The notes beneath the pieces are model-generated. The model ran no database searches and was not told the DNA's origin. It saw nothing but the letters and a program-made list of their open reading frames with translations. A program made the position numbers and the translations under genes. Below, in pieces: positions 47,096 through 55,799 of a stretch of DNA of 64,000 nucleotides (its first letter is position 1; the number at the start of each line of letters is the position of its first letter). Source of the DNA: Bacteroidales bacterium UBA3143 (lineage in GTDB: Bacteria; Bacteroidota; Bacteroidia; Bacteroidales; Dysgonomonadaceae). Location: contig DEZB01000033.1 of the NCBI GenBank assembly GCA_002364735.1, positions 110,839 to 174,838 of the forward strand, given 5' to 3'.

Positions 47096-49300
47096 ATGAC
47101 TAAAAATATTATATTATTCTTATTGTTTATCTCATCATTTTCGATTTTCGCAGCCGACAAAGTAAAGGGCTACGTTTTTGATGAGACAAAAGAGCCTGTT
47201 ATTGGTGCCAATATATATTGGGAGAAATCGAAAAAAGGTACAGTTACCAACATAGATGGTTACTTTGAAATAGACCCACCATCGGGACATGAACATTTGA
47301 TGGTAAGCTATACCGGATATTCTACACAAAGTGTACACTTAGACAATCACGACGAAGAGATCAACATCATTTTAAAAGAAGATTTGGAGCTGCAAGAAGT
47401 AGTGATAAGTCAACGTAATCCTGGCACAATTTCCCAAAGAACCTCGGTGCTTCAATCACAAAAGATTACGTATGCCGAAATTTGTCGTGCTGCTTGTTGC
47501 AACCTTGGCGAAAGCTTTGAAACCAATCCATCGGTGGATGTGGCGTATAGCGACGCAACTACTGGCGCAAAACAAATAAAACTATTAGGACTTGCTGGCA
47601 CCTATGTGCAAATGCTAACAGAGAATTACCCTAACTTTAGGGGCGTATCTTCTCCATTTGGTTTAGATTATGTTCCTGGGGCATGGATGGAAGGCATTTA
47701 TATTTCAAAAGGAACTTCGTCCGTAAAGAATGGTTATGAGGCTTTAGCAGGTCAAATTAACGTGGAATATAAAAAGCCAAAAACTGCCGATGTGCTCTCA
47801 CTCAATCTTTTTGCAAACGATGCACAACGCATGGAGGTGAATGCAGATGGTAGTTGGTTGATCAATGATAAACTATCAACAGGACTTTTTGCTCATTATT
47901 CAAATGACACAAAAGGTCACGATAATAATGACGATGCTTTCCTTGACTATCCTAAAACGACACAACTCAACTTGATGAATCGTTGGAACTACGAGTCGGG
48001 TAAGTATATGTCTCAATATGGCGGTCGTTTCATACACGAAGAGAGAACAGGAGGACAAGACCCAAAGCAAATTACCACCAATCCTTACCAGATAAAGTTG
48101 AAGACCAATCGTGGAGAGATGTATACCAAACAAGCTTATGTTATTGGCAATGGAGAGTTGGCCGAAAGTGTTGCTTTAATTGCTTCAGGTTCTATTCATG
48201 ACCAAGAGTCAATGTTTGACAACAAAAAATATGATGTAACTCAAAAGAACCTTTATGCAAGTTTACTCTACGAGAAAGACTTTTCCCACAAGCACAACCT
48301 AAGTACAGGCTTGAGTTTAAACTACGATGAATATAAAGAACTGTTGGAAACAACCAACTATAACCGACGTGAAGCAGTGCCAGGTGCTTATGCACAATAT
48401 ACTTACAACTTAAATGACAAACTTATATTGTTAGGTGGATTGAGAGCAGACTACAGCTCACGCTATGGCACTTTTGTAACACCTCGTTTGCATGTGAAAT
48501 ACAATCCATATGAATGGATGCATTTTCGTGGATCAGTGGGCAAAGGATATAGAACAGCCAACATACTTGCCGAAAACAATTACTTGCTGGCAAGCTCTCG
48601 CAAGATAAACATTGCAGACAACTTGGCGCAGGAAGAAGCATGGAATGCTGGTTTGAATGTTACATTCTACCTCCCCATTGCAGATAAGCAGTTGACAATA
48701 ATTGGAGAATACTACCACACAAATTTCTTGAATCAAGTAGTGGTGGACATGGATAGTGATCCGCATGCCATTAGTTTTTATAATTTGGGAGATGGCAAAT
48801 CATATACAAGCAGTTCACAAATAGAAGTGAGTTATCCTTTCTTCAAAGGTTTTACATTCACGGGAGCATACAGATGGAATAAATCTACTTCAGATTACAC
48901 CAATCCAGAAACAGGAAAAGTTACACGCATGTCAAAACCATTGTTGAACGACTACAAAGGTTTGACTACTGCATCTTATCAAACACCATTGGGGAAATGG
49001 CAATTCGATTTAACCGCTCAGTTTAACGGAGGTGGAAGAATGCCTACACCAGATGCTTTAGCCCCGCTATGGAACGAAACGTTCTCATCGCACACTGTGG
49101 TAAATGGACAGATTACAAAATACTTCCGCAACTGGAATATCTACCTTGGCGTAGAGAACCTTTTCGACTATCGTCAGAACAATCCAATTATTGATGCGGC
49201 AAATCCACGCAGCGACAACTTTGACGCTACCATGATTTGGGGTCCGGTTCATGGGCGCAAGATATATGGTGGAATACGATTTACTATTCCAAGATTCTAA
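47096..49300 (+). CDS. TonB-dependent receptor, probable metal-ion type
   Basis: Outer-membrane receptor, 734 aa. Signal peptide, then a carboxypeptidase-like regulatory domain (about 20-95, VKGYVFDETKEPVIGANIYWEKSKKGTVTN in parts), plug domain with the unusual Cys cluster EICRAACCNLGESFE near 127-141 and the conserved KQIKLLGLAGTYVQMLTE, and a 22-strand barrel closing in GGIRFTIPRF. Similar receptors with this Cys-rich plug stand near copper/heavy-metal proteins. Here a Cys-rich protein precedes and a secreted HMA protein follows by 28 bp, so copper or zinc-related uptake is the best guess. Confidence 0.88.
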   Translation: MTKNIILFLLFISSFSIFAADKVKGYVFDETKEPVIGANIYWEKSKKGTVTNIDGYFEIDPPSGHEHLMVSYTGYSTQSVHLDNHDEEINIILKEDLELQEVVISQRNPGTISQRTSVLQSQKITYAEICRAACCNLGESFETNPSVDVAYSDATTGAKQIKLLGLAGTYVQMLTENYPNFRGVSSPFGLDYVPGAWMEGIYISKGTSSVKNGYEALAGQINVEYKKPKTADVLSLNLFANDAQRMEVNADGSWLINDKLSTGLFAHYSNDTKGHDNNDDAFLDYPKTTQLNLMNRWNYESGKYMSQYGGRFIHEERTGGQDPKQITTNPYQIKLKTNRGEMYTKQAYVIGNGELAESVALIASGSIHDQESMFDNKKYDVTQKNLYASLLYEKDFSHKHNLSTGLSLNYDEYKELLETTNYNRREAVPGAYAQYTYNLNDKLILLGGLRADYSSRYGTFVTPRLHVKYNPYEWMHFRGSVGKGYRTANILAENNYLLASSRKINIADNLAQEEAWNAGLNVTFYLPIADKQLTIIGEYYHTNFLNQVVVDMDSDPHAISFYNLGDGKSYTSSSQIEVSYPFFKGFTFTGAYRWNKSTSDYTNPETGKVTRMSKPLLNDYKGLTTASYQTPLGKWQFDLTAQFNGGGRMPTPDALAPLWNETFSSHTVVNGQITKYFRNWNIYLGVENLFDYRQNNPIIDAANPRSDNFDATMIWGPVHGRKIYGGIRFTIPRF

Positions 49301-49328
49301 ATAGATACACTTTAAACAACATAACAAC

Positions 49329-49649
49329 ATGAAGAAATTAGTAACATTATTAGTTGTATTTGCTTGCATGACAAGCATGGGTTTTGCACAAAAACAAAAA
49401 GCTGAAAAGAAAAAAGAAACGGTTGAGATTCGTCTTGATGAAATGTGTCAAAATTGTGTGAATAAGATTGACAAGTACATCGCTTTTGAAAAGGGTGTAA
49501 CTGCTTTAGACATCAATCAAGAAAACATGTCGGTGAATGTGACCTATTGGGCGAATAGAACTGACACTACGAAACTAAAAAAGGCTTTCACTAAAGTGAA
49601 ATTGAATGTGGAAGAGATGAAAATAGTGAAGGAAGAAGAGAAGGAGTAA
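49329..49649 (+). CDS. Secreted heavy-metal-associated (HMA) domain protein
   Basis: 106 aa with signal peptide MKKLVTLLVVFACMTSMGFAQ, then one HMA-like domain with metal pair C40 and C43 (MCQNC), VTALDINQENMSVNVTYW and a final helix TTKLKKAFTKVKLNV. A periplasmic copper-chaperone-like function is expected. It lies 28 bp after the TonB receptor, co-transcribed, and ends with a terminator. Confidence 0.88.
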   Translation: MKKLVTLLVVFACMTSMGFAQKQKAEKKKETVEIRLDEMCQNCVNKIDKYIAFEKGVTALDINQENMSVNVTYWANRTDTTKLKKAFTKVKLNVEEMKIVKEEEKE

Positions 49650-49687
49650 CCCTCTTTGCATTTACTACTATACAAACTAACTATAAG

Positions 49688-49717
49688 CGGATGACTACAA
49701 TGTAGCCATCCGTTTTT
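49688..49717 (+). terminator. Terminator of the metal module
   Basis: CGGATGACTAC (49688-49698) pairs with GTAGCCATCCG (49702-49712) with one mismatch, then five T. Confidence 0.85.
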
Positions 49718-49817
49718 GATTTACAGTTATTCATCTTCACAGCATTTTAGTGAATTGTTATGGGTGCTTGATCCAAAGAAATGATAATAGATAGATTCCT
49801 CTCTTCTAAAAAATGCA

Positions 49818-49825
49818 TATCTTTG
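49818..49825 (+). promoter_or_regulatory. -7 box of the 49.9 kb gene
   Basis: TATCTTTG, 48 bases before the ATG at 49873; -33 box not clear. Confidence 0.45.
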
Positions 49826-49872
49826 CATCAAGATTGGAATATTAATTACTGGAAAAGATAGAACTAACCAAC

Positions 49873-50559
49873 ATGAAGATATTAATCATACTCGCTACTG
49901 TATTATTCTCGCTTACGCTCAATGCGCAAGATATCAATGGAACCTATCATGAAGGAACTGACACCATTACTTTCAACGACTACAATGTAACCTTTGCGGT
50001 GAAAAGCAATGATGGCCTGGGCATCATATACACTGGAGAGGGAACCTATGAGATGATTGATGATTTTATTCTTATCAATACAGAAGCGTATACAGGTGCG
50101 AAAACAAAGATAGAGATGAAGCCTGCTGAAAAGAAAGACACCCTGCAAATACAGTTTTTCGATGATAAGGGTTACTCTATAAAAGGAGTTCGGGCAGAAT
50201 TTCTAAACAAATCGGGCAAAACTATTACACTGGACACAAGCAACGACAATGGGATTGTTTTACTCAGAGCAGATCCGAAGGTTGTTGGCGTAAAAGCATC
50301 TGATTTGTTGTACGATAAAACTACATTCGATTGTGAAGCAGACAAAGATTACACCGTTTATCTTGTTAAGAACAGGGTGCTGGAAGACAAGACTGTCGTT
50401 TTTAAATTGATTGACAAAACGGATACCGAGCTAACAATGAAATTACTCTCTACCGATTTCAACAAGAAGAACCCTTCGGCATCTCACCTGCAAAAACTGG
50501 ATAAGAAAAACAAAGAGACGATTGATCGTGCTCGTATATTCGCCAAGCCAGAGTATTAG
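49873..50559 (+). CDS. Exported protein of unknown function
   Basis: 228 aa with signal peptide MKILIILATVLFSLTLNAQ. The first half looks like a small beta domain with a DINGTYHEGTDTITF opening and repeated ITF/VTF strands. The middle (IQFFDDKGYSIKGVRAEFLNKSG) looks like a transthyretin/CNA-type beta sandwich, and the tail is a Lys-rich helix. No family recognised. Probably periplasmic or surface. About 90 bp separate it from the next gene. Confidence 0.65.
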   Translation: MKILIILATVLFSLTLNAQDINGTYHEGTDTITFNDYNVTFAVKSNDGLGIIYTGEGTYEMIDDFILINTEAYTGAKTKIEMKPAEKKDTLQIQFFDDKGYSIKGVRAEFLNKSGKTITLDTSNDNGIVLLRADPKVVGVKASDLLYDKTTFDCEADKDYTVYLVKNRVLEDKTVVFKLIDKTDTELTMKLLSTDFNKKNPSASHLQKLDKKNKETIDRARIFAKPEY

Positions 50560-50651
50560 TACTGTCAAACTATCTTTCCTCACAATAGCCAGTCGGCAAC
50601 TATTTACAAATTAGCTCAACCTAACTTGCGCCTCGGAGGTGCATTGCTACA

Positions 50652-51920
50652 ATGAATAAAATTAACGATTTCGAAATAATGTCACCAGTAGGTTCATACG
50701 AATCTCTGATGGCAGCCATACAAGGTGGCGCAAACTCTATCTATTTTGGGATAGAGGGACTGAACATGCGCGCCAAATCTTCCAACAATTTCACCACAGA
50801 AGACCTATTCAAGATAGTCGATATATGCAATGAGAACGGACTGAAGTCATACCTCACAGTAAATACAGTCATCTACGATGGCGACATTGAGTTGATGCAC
50901 AAAATTGTTGACGCTGCCAGAGAAGCTGGCGTATCTGCCATCATTGCATCGGACGTTGCCGTGATGATGTATGCACGCAAGGTGGGTGTGGAGGTGCATT
51001 TGTCCACTCAATTGAACATTACCAATACAGAGTCGCTCAAATTCTATGCTCAGTTTGCAGATGTAGTGGTGCTGGCACGTGAACTCAATCTGGATCAAGT
51101 AGCACAAATCTACAAAGACATCAACGAGCAACAAATAAAAGGCCCTGCGGGCGAACTAATCCTCATCGAAATGTTTTGCCACGGTGCTTTGTGCATGGCA
51201 GTGTCGGGCAAATGCTACTTAAGCTTGCATGAGAAGGACAAATCGGCCAACCGTGGTGCTTGCAACCAAATATGTCGCCGCGCATACATTGTCAAAGACA
51301 AAGAAAGCGATATAGAACTGGAGATTGACAACGAATATATCATGTCGCCCAAAGACCTGAAGACAATTCACTTCATGAATAAGATGATGGATGCCGGAGT
51401 GCGTGTGTTTAAGATAGAAGGCAGGGCGCGCGGACCAGAATATGTAAGACTGGTGACAGAGTGTTACAAAGAAGCAGTTGTTGCCTATTGCAACAATGAG
51501 TTTACGGAAGAGAAGATTGAGGTGTGGAACGAGAAGCTGGCCACAGTTTTCAATCGTGGATTCTGGGATGGCTACTACTTGGGACAAAAACTGGGCGAAT
51601 GGACACACCGCTACGGTTCGGGTGCTACCAAACGCAAGGTGTATATTGGCAAAGCCATCAAACACTTTGGCAATATTGGTGTGACGGAGTTCTTGATGGA
51701 AACGCAATCGTTGAAAACGGGTGAAGAATTATTGATAACTGGTCCAACAACAGGGGCAATATTCTTGACAGCCGAAGATATTCGGGTGGATACGCAGCAA
51801 GTTGATGAAACAGTGAAGGGAGAAAGCTTCTCAATAAAGACTCCCGAGAAGATTAGACCCAACGATCAATTATACAAAATGGTAAAAGCTGTACGTCGAG
51901 GTACGGCGCATGAACGATAG
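50652..51920 (+). CDS. U32 peptidase family protein (TrhP/YegQ-like)
   Basis: 422 aa; members of this family (YegQ/TrhP, UbiU/V) carry a Fe-S cluster and make hydroxylations, here probably the prephenate-dependent tRNA uridine-34 hydroxylation. Seen: MSPVGSYESLMAAIQGGANSIYFG (N-terminal barrel, in parts), STQLNITN, the Cys cluster MFCHGALCMAVSGKCYLS and GACNQICRR (about 174-207), FKIEGRARGPEYV, and a C-terminal domain. Unusually for this window, a real Shine-Dalgarno GGAGGT (50635-50640) stands 11 bases before the ATG. GC is higher than in neighbours to the left. Confidence 0.9.
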   Translation: MNKINDFEIMSPVGSYESLMAAIQGGANSIYFGIEGLNMRAKSSNNFTTEDLFKIVDICNENGLKSYLTVNTVIYDGDIELMHKIVDAAREAGVSAIIASDVAVMMYARKVGVEVHLSTQLNITNTESLKFYAQFADVVVLARELNLDQVAQIYKDINEQQIKGPAGELILIEMFCHGALCMAVSGKCYLSLHEKDKSANRGACNQICRRAYIVKDKESDIELEIDNEYIMSPKDLKTIHFMNKMMDAGVRVFKIEGRARGPEYVRLVTECYKEAVVAYCNNEFTEEKIEVWNEKLATVFNRGFWDGYYLGQKLGEWTHRYGSGATKRKVYIGKAIKHFGNIGVTEFLMETQSLKTGEELLITGPTTGAIFLTAEDIRVDTQQVDETVKGESFSIKTPEKIRPNDQLYKMVKAVRRGTAHER

Positions 51921-51924
51921 AATA

Positions 51925-52300
51925 ATATATCCTAAAGAGATGGCTAATATATTGAATTCTATGCATCATCGCCCTGAAAGGGCAACATAATTATTCACAC
52001 ATCTAAACTTGCATACACCAAATATTGTCTCTTTGTTTCATGCATTTATTTAAACCTAAACTCAGATAAATATGGCACAATCACTATCTAAATTGTATCT
52101 TTATATCATCTTTCACGTTAAATTGATATTTAAACAAATAAGGAATGATTAAAAAAATACACAACAACACTCTATGCCGCCCCTTTAGGGCTCTATCAGC
52201 ACGTCGCCACATACCCAGGGCGATGCACAGGGCTGAAATATGCCAGCCTTGCAGGCTTCAGCTCCCTAAGATTCTTAAGTAATGCAGGTTTGAAATAGCA
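51925..52300 (+). mobile_element. Internally deleted RAYT element (module A)
   Basis: Matches module B over its left part (AAGAGATG..., GCCCTGAAAGGGC hairpin) and its right part (CCCAGGGCGATGC..., GCCAGCCTTGCAGGCT), but keeps only the first 26 codons of the transposase: ATG at 52072 reads to a TAA at 52150, then the 3' flank. Compared with module B about 375 bp of coding sequence are missing. It also lacks the CCCAAGGC-ATC-GCCTTGGG hairpin block. A MITE-like remnant. Confidence 0.85.
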
Positions 52301-53118
52301 AATATCCAAAAGAGATGACTAATATATTGAACTCTATGCACCCGCGCCCTGAAAGGGTAGCCTATTTTAGCCCAAGGCATCGCCTTGGGTATATGAACAC
52401 TACTCTGTCTTGCGCCCTGTAAGGGCAACATAATTATTCACACATCTAAACTTACATACACCAAATATTGTCTCTTTGTTTCATGCATTCATTAAAACCT
52501 AAACTCAGATAAATATGGCACAATCACTATCTAAATTGTATGTTCATATCATCTTCCACGTTAAATCGACATTTAAACAAATAAGGAAAGACGAACGAAA
52601 TGAATTGTACTCATATATTGGTTACATTATAAAACAAAATGATTCGATACCAATTGTAATTAACGGTGTGGGAGATCACGTGCATATTTTATGCATCATG
52701 TCAAAAAACATAGCCTTAGCAAAACTTGTTGAAGAAATCAAAAAGAATAGTAGCCGTTGGATTAAAACCAAAAACAGGTATTATCAGAATTTTGGATGGC
52801 AAGGTGGTTACACTGGTTTCTCAGTGAGTCAATCTGTACATGATCAGACAAAAAGATATATCGAAAATCAAGAAAAACATCATCAAATAAGAACCTACAA
52901 AGAAGAGGTGAAGTTGTTTTTAGATGAGTACGGTATAGATTACGATGAGGATTATTTATGGAGCGATTAAAAAAATGCACAATAGCACTCTATGTCGCCC
53001 CTGTAGGGCTCTAACAACACGCCCCACATAACCCTGGGCGATGCCCAGGGCTGAAATATGCCAGCCTTGCAGGCTTCAGCTCCCTAAGATTCTTAAATAA
53101 TGCAGGTTTGAAATAGTA
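52301..53118 (+). mobile_element. RAYT/IS200-like element (module B, intact)
   Basis: Left end AATATCCAAAAGAGATGACT at 52301, hairpins GCCCTGAAAGGGT, CCCAAGGC-ATC-GCCTTGGG (52370-52389) and GCCCTGTAAGGGC; transposase at 52515-52970; right flank with GCCCCTGTAGGGC, CCTGGGCGATGCCCAGG and AGCCTTGCAGGCT dyads. The next module starts at 53119. These palindromes are of the REP type used by REP-associated transposases. Confidence 0.85.
52515..52970 (+). CDS. REP-associated tyrosine transposase (IS200-like, Y1)
   Basis: 151-aa HUH single-strand nuclease. The pattern HIIFHVK leads to metal-binding H55-V56-H57 in GVGDHVHIL, and the nucleophile Y115 in TKRYIENQEKHH. All catalytic residues are present and the length is typical of the Bacteroidetes RAYT/Y1 group. 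It nicks and joins REP-like hairpins as single strands. The flanking hairpins and the deleted sister copy show past mobility. The frame has no frameshift, so it may still be active. Confidence 0.93.
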   Translation: MAQSLSKLYVHIIFHVKSTFKQIRKDERNELYSYIGYIIKQNDSIPIVINGVGDHVHILCIMSKNIALAKLVEEIKKNSSRWIKTKNRYYQNFGWQGGYTGFSVSQSVHDQTKRYIENQEKHHQIRTYKEEVKLFLDEYGIDYDEDYLWSD

Positions 53119-53253
53119 AATATCCAAAAGAGATGATTAATATATTGAACTCTATGCACCATCGCCCTGAAAGGGCAGCCTATTTTAGCCCAAGGCATCG
53201 CCTTGGGTATATGAATACTACTCTGTCTTGCGCCCTGAAAGGGTAACATAATA
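53119..53253 (+). mobile_element. RAYT left-end relic (module C)
   Basis: Third copy of the left end only: AATATCCAAAAGAGATGATT, then GCCCTGAAAGGGC, the CCCAAGGC-ATC-GCCTTGGG hairpin and GCCCTGAAAGGGT, ending at ...AACATAATA. No ORF. It borders the TonB receptor gene. Confidence 0.8.
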
Positions 53254-53298
53254 AAAAAAAGACCAAACCTATTTTAATATTTATATAATACATCAACA

Positions 53299-55344
53299 AT
53301 GAACAGAAAACAAGCTAAGACAATGAAGTCATTTCGCTTCAAGCGATTTGCCAACAAATCCTACAGTGCATTCAACAGTCTGCACAAGGTAATTACGATT
53401 GGATTCCTGACAGGATGCACTCTGGTAAATGCGCATGCAACATCAGTTCCTCCCAATGAAGCAGCAAGATTGGAAGTGAAGGCAGACACTATTCCCGATT
53501 TGGAACTGGAAGAAGTGGTAGTGACCGCATCAAAAGCAGAATTGCCACTGAGCAGAGCATCCAAGTTGGTGACACTAATCACTAAAACCGAAATTGAGCG
53601 AAGTCCGGCGCAAAGCGTACAAGAACTTCTCAACTCAGTAGCCGGTATTGATGTGCTACAACGCGGACCTCACGGTGCGCAAGCCGACATTTCTCTCCGA
53701 GGCGGCTCGTTCGATCAAGTGGCCATTCTCTTAAATGGCATTAACCTTACCAATCCACAAACGGGACATTATAGTTTCGACATCCCCATCAACATTTCAG
53801 ATATTGAGCGCATAGAAATTGTGCATGGACCCGCATCGTTGGTCTATGGAGCAAGTGCTTTTGCGGGGGGAATCAATATTATCACCAAAAAAGACGCAGC
53901 ATCCAATGCATATGTTAAACTGGAGGGTGGAATGCACAATTCGCTCAACACAGAAGCGCGTGGTGCCTACAAAACGGCTTCAACATTGCATCAATTCTCA
54001 GCTGGATACAAACGTTCGGATGGATACATGAACAACAGCGACTACAATATGCTAAACTTGTTGTGGCAAAGTAGATTTGATATCCAAAAAAACACGTTGG
54101 ATCTGCAAATGGGCTTCAACAACAAGGAATATGGGGCAAATACATTCTATTCGCCCTCCTACCCCAATCAATTTGATGACACGGAGTCAATGTTTATCTC
54201 CATTAAAGGCGAGACCAACGGCAAACTCAAGTTTATTCCTCAACTCTATTGGAACCGTCACAACGATTGCTTCCAATTGATTCGCGAGGGAACGTCCAAT
54301 GTGCCCGATTGGTACACCAACCACAATTATCATCAAACGGATGTGTTCGGGACGAACCTTACGTTTCAATATGCATCCAAATTGGGAATCACAAGCTTTG
54401 GAGGTGAGTTTCGCAATGAGGGAATCATGAGCAATGTGCTGGGTAAGCCCTTGGATGAACCCATTGGCAACTTCACAAAGAGTGACAACCGTACAGCTAT
54501 TAACTATTTTGCGGAGCAAAACTTCTTGTTCAAGAATGTGACACTGTCAGTGGGTGGATTATTGAATTACAACACGGCCATCCCCAACAAATTTGCGTTC
54601 TATCCGGCCATCAATTCATCGTATCGCATCCATCCCAACCTGAGTTTGTATGCATCGTGGAACAAAGCTACACGTATGCCCACATTTACCGACCTATATT
54701 ACACCACCAAAACGCATATTGGCAACAGCGACCTCGAATCGGAACAGTCGGAAGCTTTTGAAGCGGGCGTAAAATTATCAAATCGGATGGTGAGAGCCAA
54801 CTTAGCTGCGTTTTACATGAAAGGGCGCAACCTGATTGACTGGGTGAAACCCACCGAGGAGGCTTTGTGGGAGTCGCGCAATCATTCGAAAGTGAATAAA
54901 AAGGGGGTGGAAACCAATCTGCATTTTAATTTGAAAGAATTGCTGGGACAAGGGCTACCTTTCCAGAGTTTAAACTTGGGCTACCTCTATTTACATCAAA
55001 ATATGGTGGACGATGCGTTGATTTCGAACTACACGCTGAACCATTTGCGCCATAAATTTACCGCCAACCTGCAACACGATGTGGTGCGCAACCTTTCGAT
55101 GACGTGGAACTTCCGTTGGCAAGAACGCACTGGCTCGTATTTGAAATATGTGGATGCGCAACCAACCGAAATCACTCGTTACAAACCATTCAGCCTACTG
55201 GATGTGAAAGTAAACTACCAATTGCGCGACCTCAACCTGTTTGCGAACATCAATAATGTGTTCGACACCGAATATCTGGATTTGGGCAACTTGCCACAAC
55301 CAGGAATTTGGATGATGCTGGGGGTAAGTTATAGGTTTAGGTGA
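53299..55344 (+). CDS. TonB-dependent outer-membrane receptor (BtuB/FepA-like)
   Basis: 681 aa; signal region, then a TonB-box-like LEEVVVTASKAELP near 72-85, plug domain with SVQELLNSVAGIDVLQRGPHG, DISLRGGSFDQVAILLNG and ERIEIVHGPASLVYGASAFAGGINIITKK (in parts), and a barrel ending in WMMLGVSYRFR. No regulatory domain in front and no SusD neighbour, so it is of the vitamin B12 or siderophore class rather than SusC. Ligand unknown; no riboswitch or Fur box recognised upstream. ATG 53299; an alternative at codon 9 gives a shorter signal. Confidence 0.88.
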   Translation: MNRKQAKTMKSFRFKRFANKSYSAFNSLHKVITIGFLTGCTLVNAHATSVPPNEAARLEVKADTIPDLELEEVVVTASKAELPLSRASKLVTLITKTEIERSPAQSVQELLNSVAGIDVLQRGPHGAQADISLRGGSFDQVAILLNGINLTNPQTGHYSFDIPINISDIERIEIVHGPASLVYGASAFAGGINIITKKDAASNAYVKLEGGMHNSLNTEARGAYKTASTLHQFSAGYKRSDGYMNNSDYNMLNLLWQSRFDIQKNTLDLQMGFNNKEYGANTFYSPSYPNQFDDTESMFISIKGETNGKLKFIPQLYWNRHNDCFQLIREGTSNVPDWYTNHNYHQTDVFGTNLTFQYASKLGITSFGGEFRNEGIMSNVLGKPLDEPIGNFTKSDNRTAINYFAEQNFLFKNVTLSVGGLLNYNTAIPNKFAFYPAINSSYRIHPNLSLYASWNKATRMPTFTDLYYTTKTHIGNSDLESEQSEAFEAGVKLSNRMVRANLAAFYMKGRNLIDWVKPTEEALWESRNHSKVNKKGVETNLHFNLKELLGQGLPFQSLNLGYLYLHQNMVDDALISNYTLNHLRHKFTANLQHDVVRNLSMTWNFRWQERTGSYLKYVDAQPTEITRYKPFSLLDVKVNYQLRDLNLFANINNVFDTEYLDLGNLPQPGIWMMLGVSYRFR

Positions 55345-55420
55345 TAGAATAGGATTCAAAAAGGGGTAAAGCAAATGACTATATTGACAAAATGACACAA
55401 TAAATAGTCACATTTTGACA

Positions 55421-55640
55421 CTTTACCCCTTTTTAGCGATAAAAAGCGTACACATTTCCAAACTTTTCCCCTTCCCAGCGTTAGGAAGCACATAAAGTTT
55501 AAAATTTACCCCTTCCCAGCGCTAAAAAGCATACAAAGTTGAAACTTTTACCCTTCTTAGCGCTAAAAAGCATACGAAGTTGAAAATTTGACCACTTCCT
55601 AACGTTAGGAAGCATATAAAGTTGTTGATTTTTATCTTCC
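55421..55640. repeat. Tandem array 3: 41-42 bp units
   Basis: The AGCG (or AACG) marker recurs at 55435, 55477, 55518, 55559 and 55601: steps of 42, 41, 41 and 42. Unit: TTACCCCTTCCCAGCGCTAA, AAAGCATACAAAGTTGAAA. The fifth unit contains the perfect 18-bp palindrome CTTCCTAACGTTAGGAAG (55595-55612); others have AGCGCT. It fills the gap between a TonB receptor gene and a GH2 gene; nothing else was seen in 55345-55799 except a TATCTTTA box at 55668-55675. Confidence 0.88.
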
Positions 55641-55799
55641 AAGATGCTTATCAGTTAGTAAATTTTGTATCTTTAGACCGAATTAATGGGCAGAAACCTA
55701 AAAGTGTGTTAGCATATTTATATATCTGCACACAGAGGTGCTCTCATCCATATCAATTGATACCGTTTTAATTAGAAACATTTAAACTAACACCAAACA

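Noticed and set aside
52072..52152. Short peptide gene of 26 codons
   Set aside because: It is the truncated head of the transposase in the deleted element, not an independent gene.
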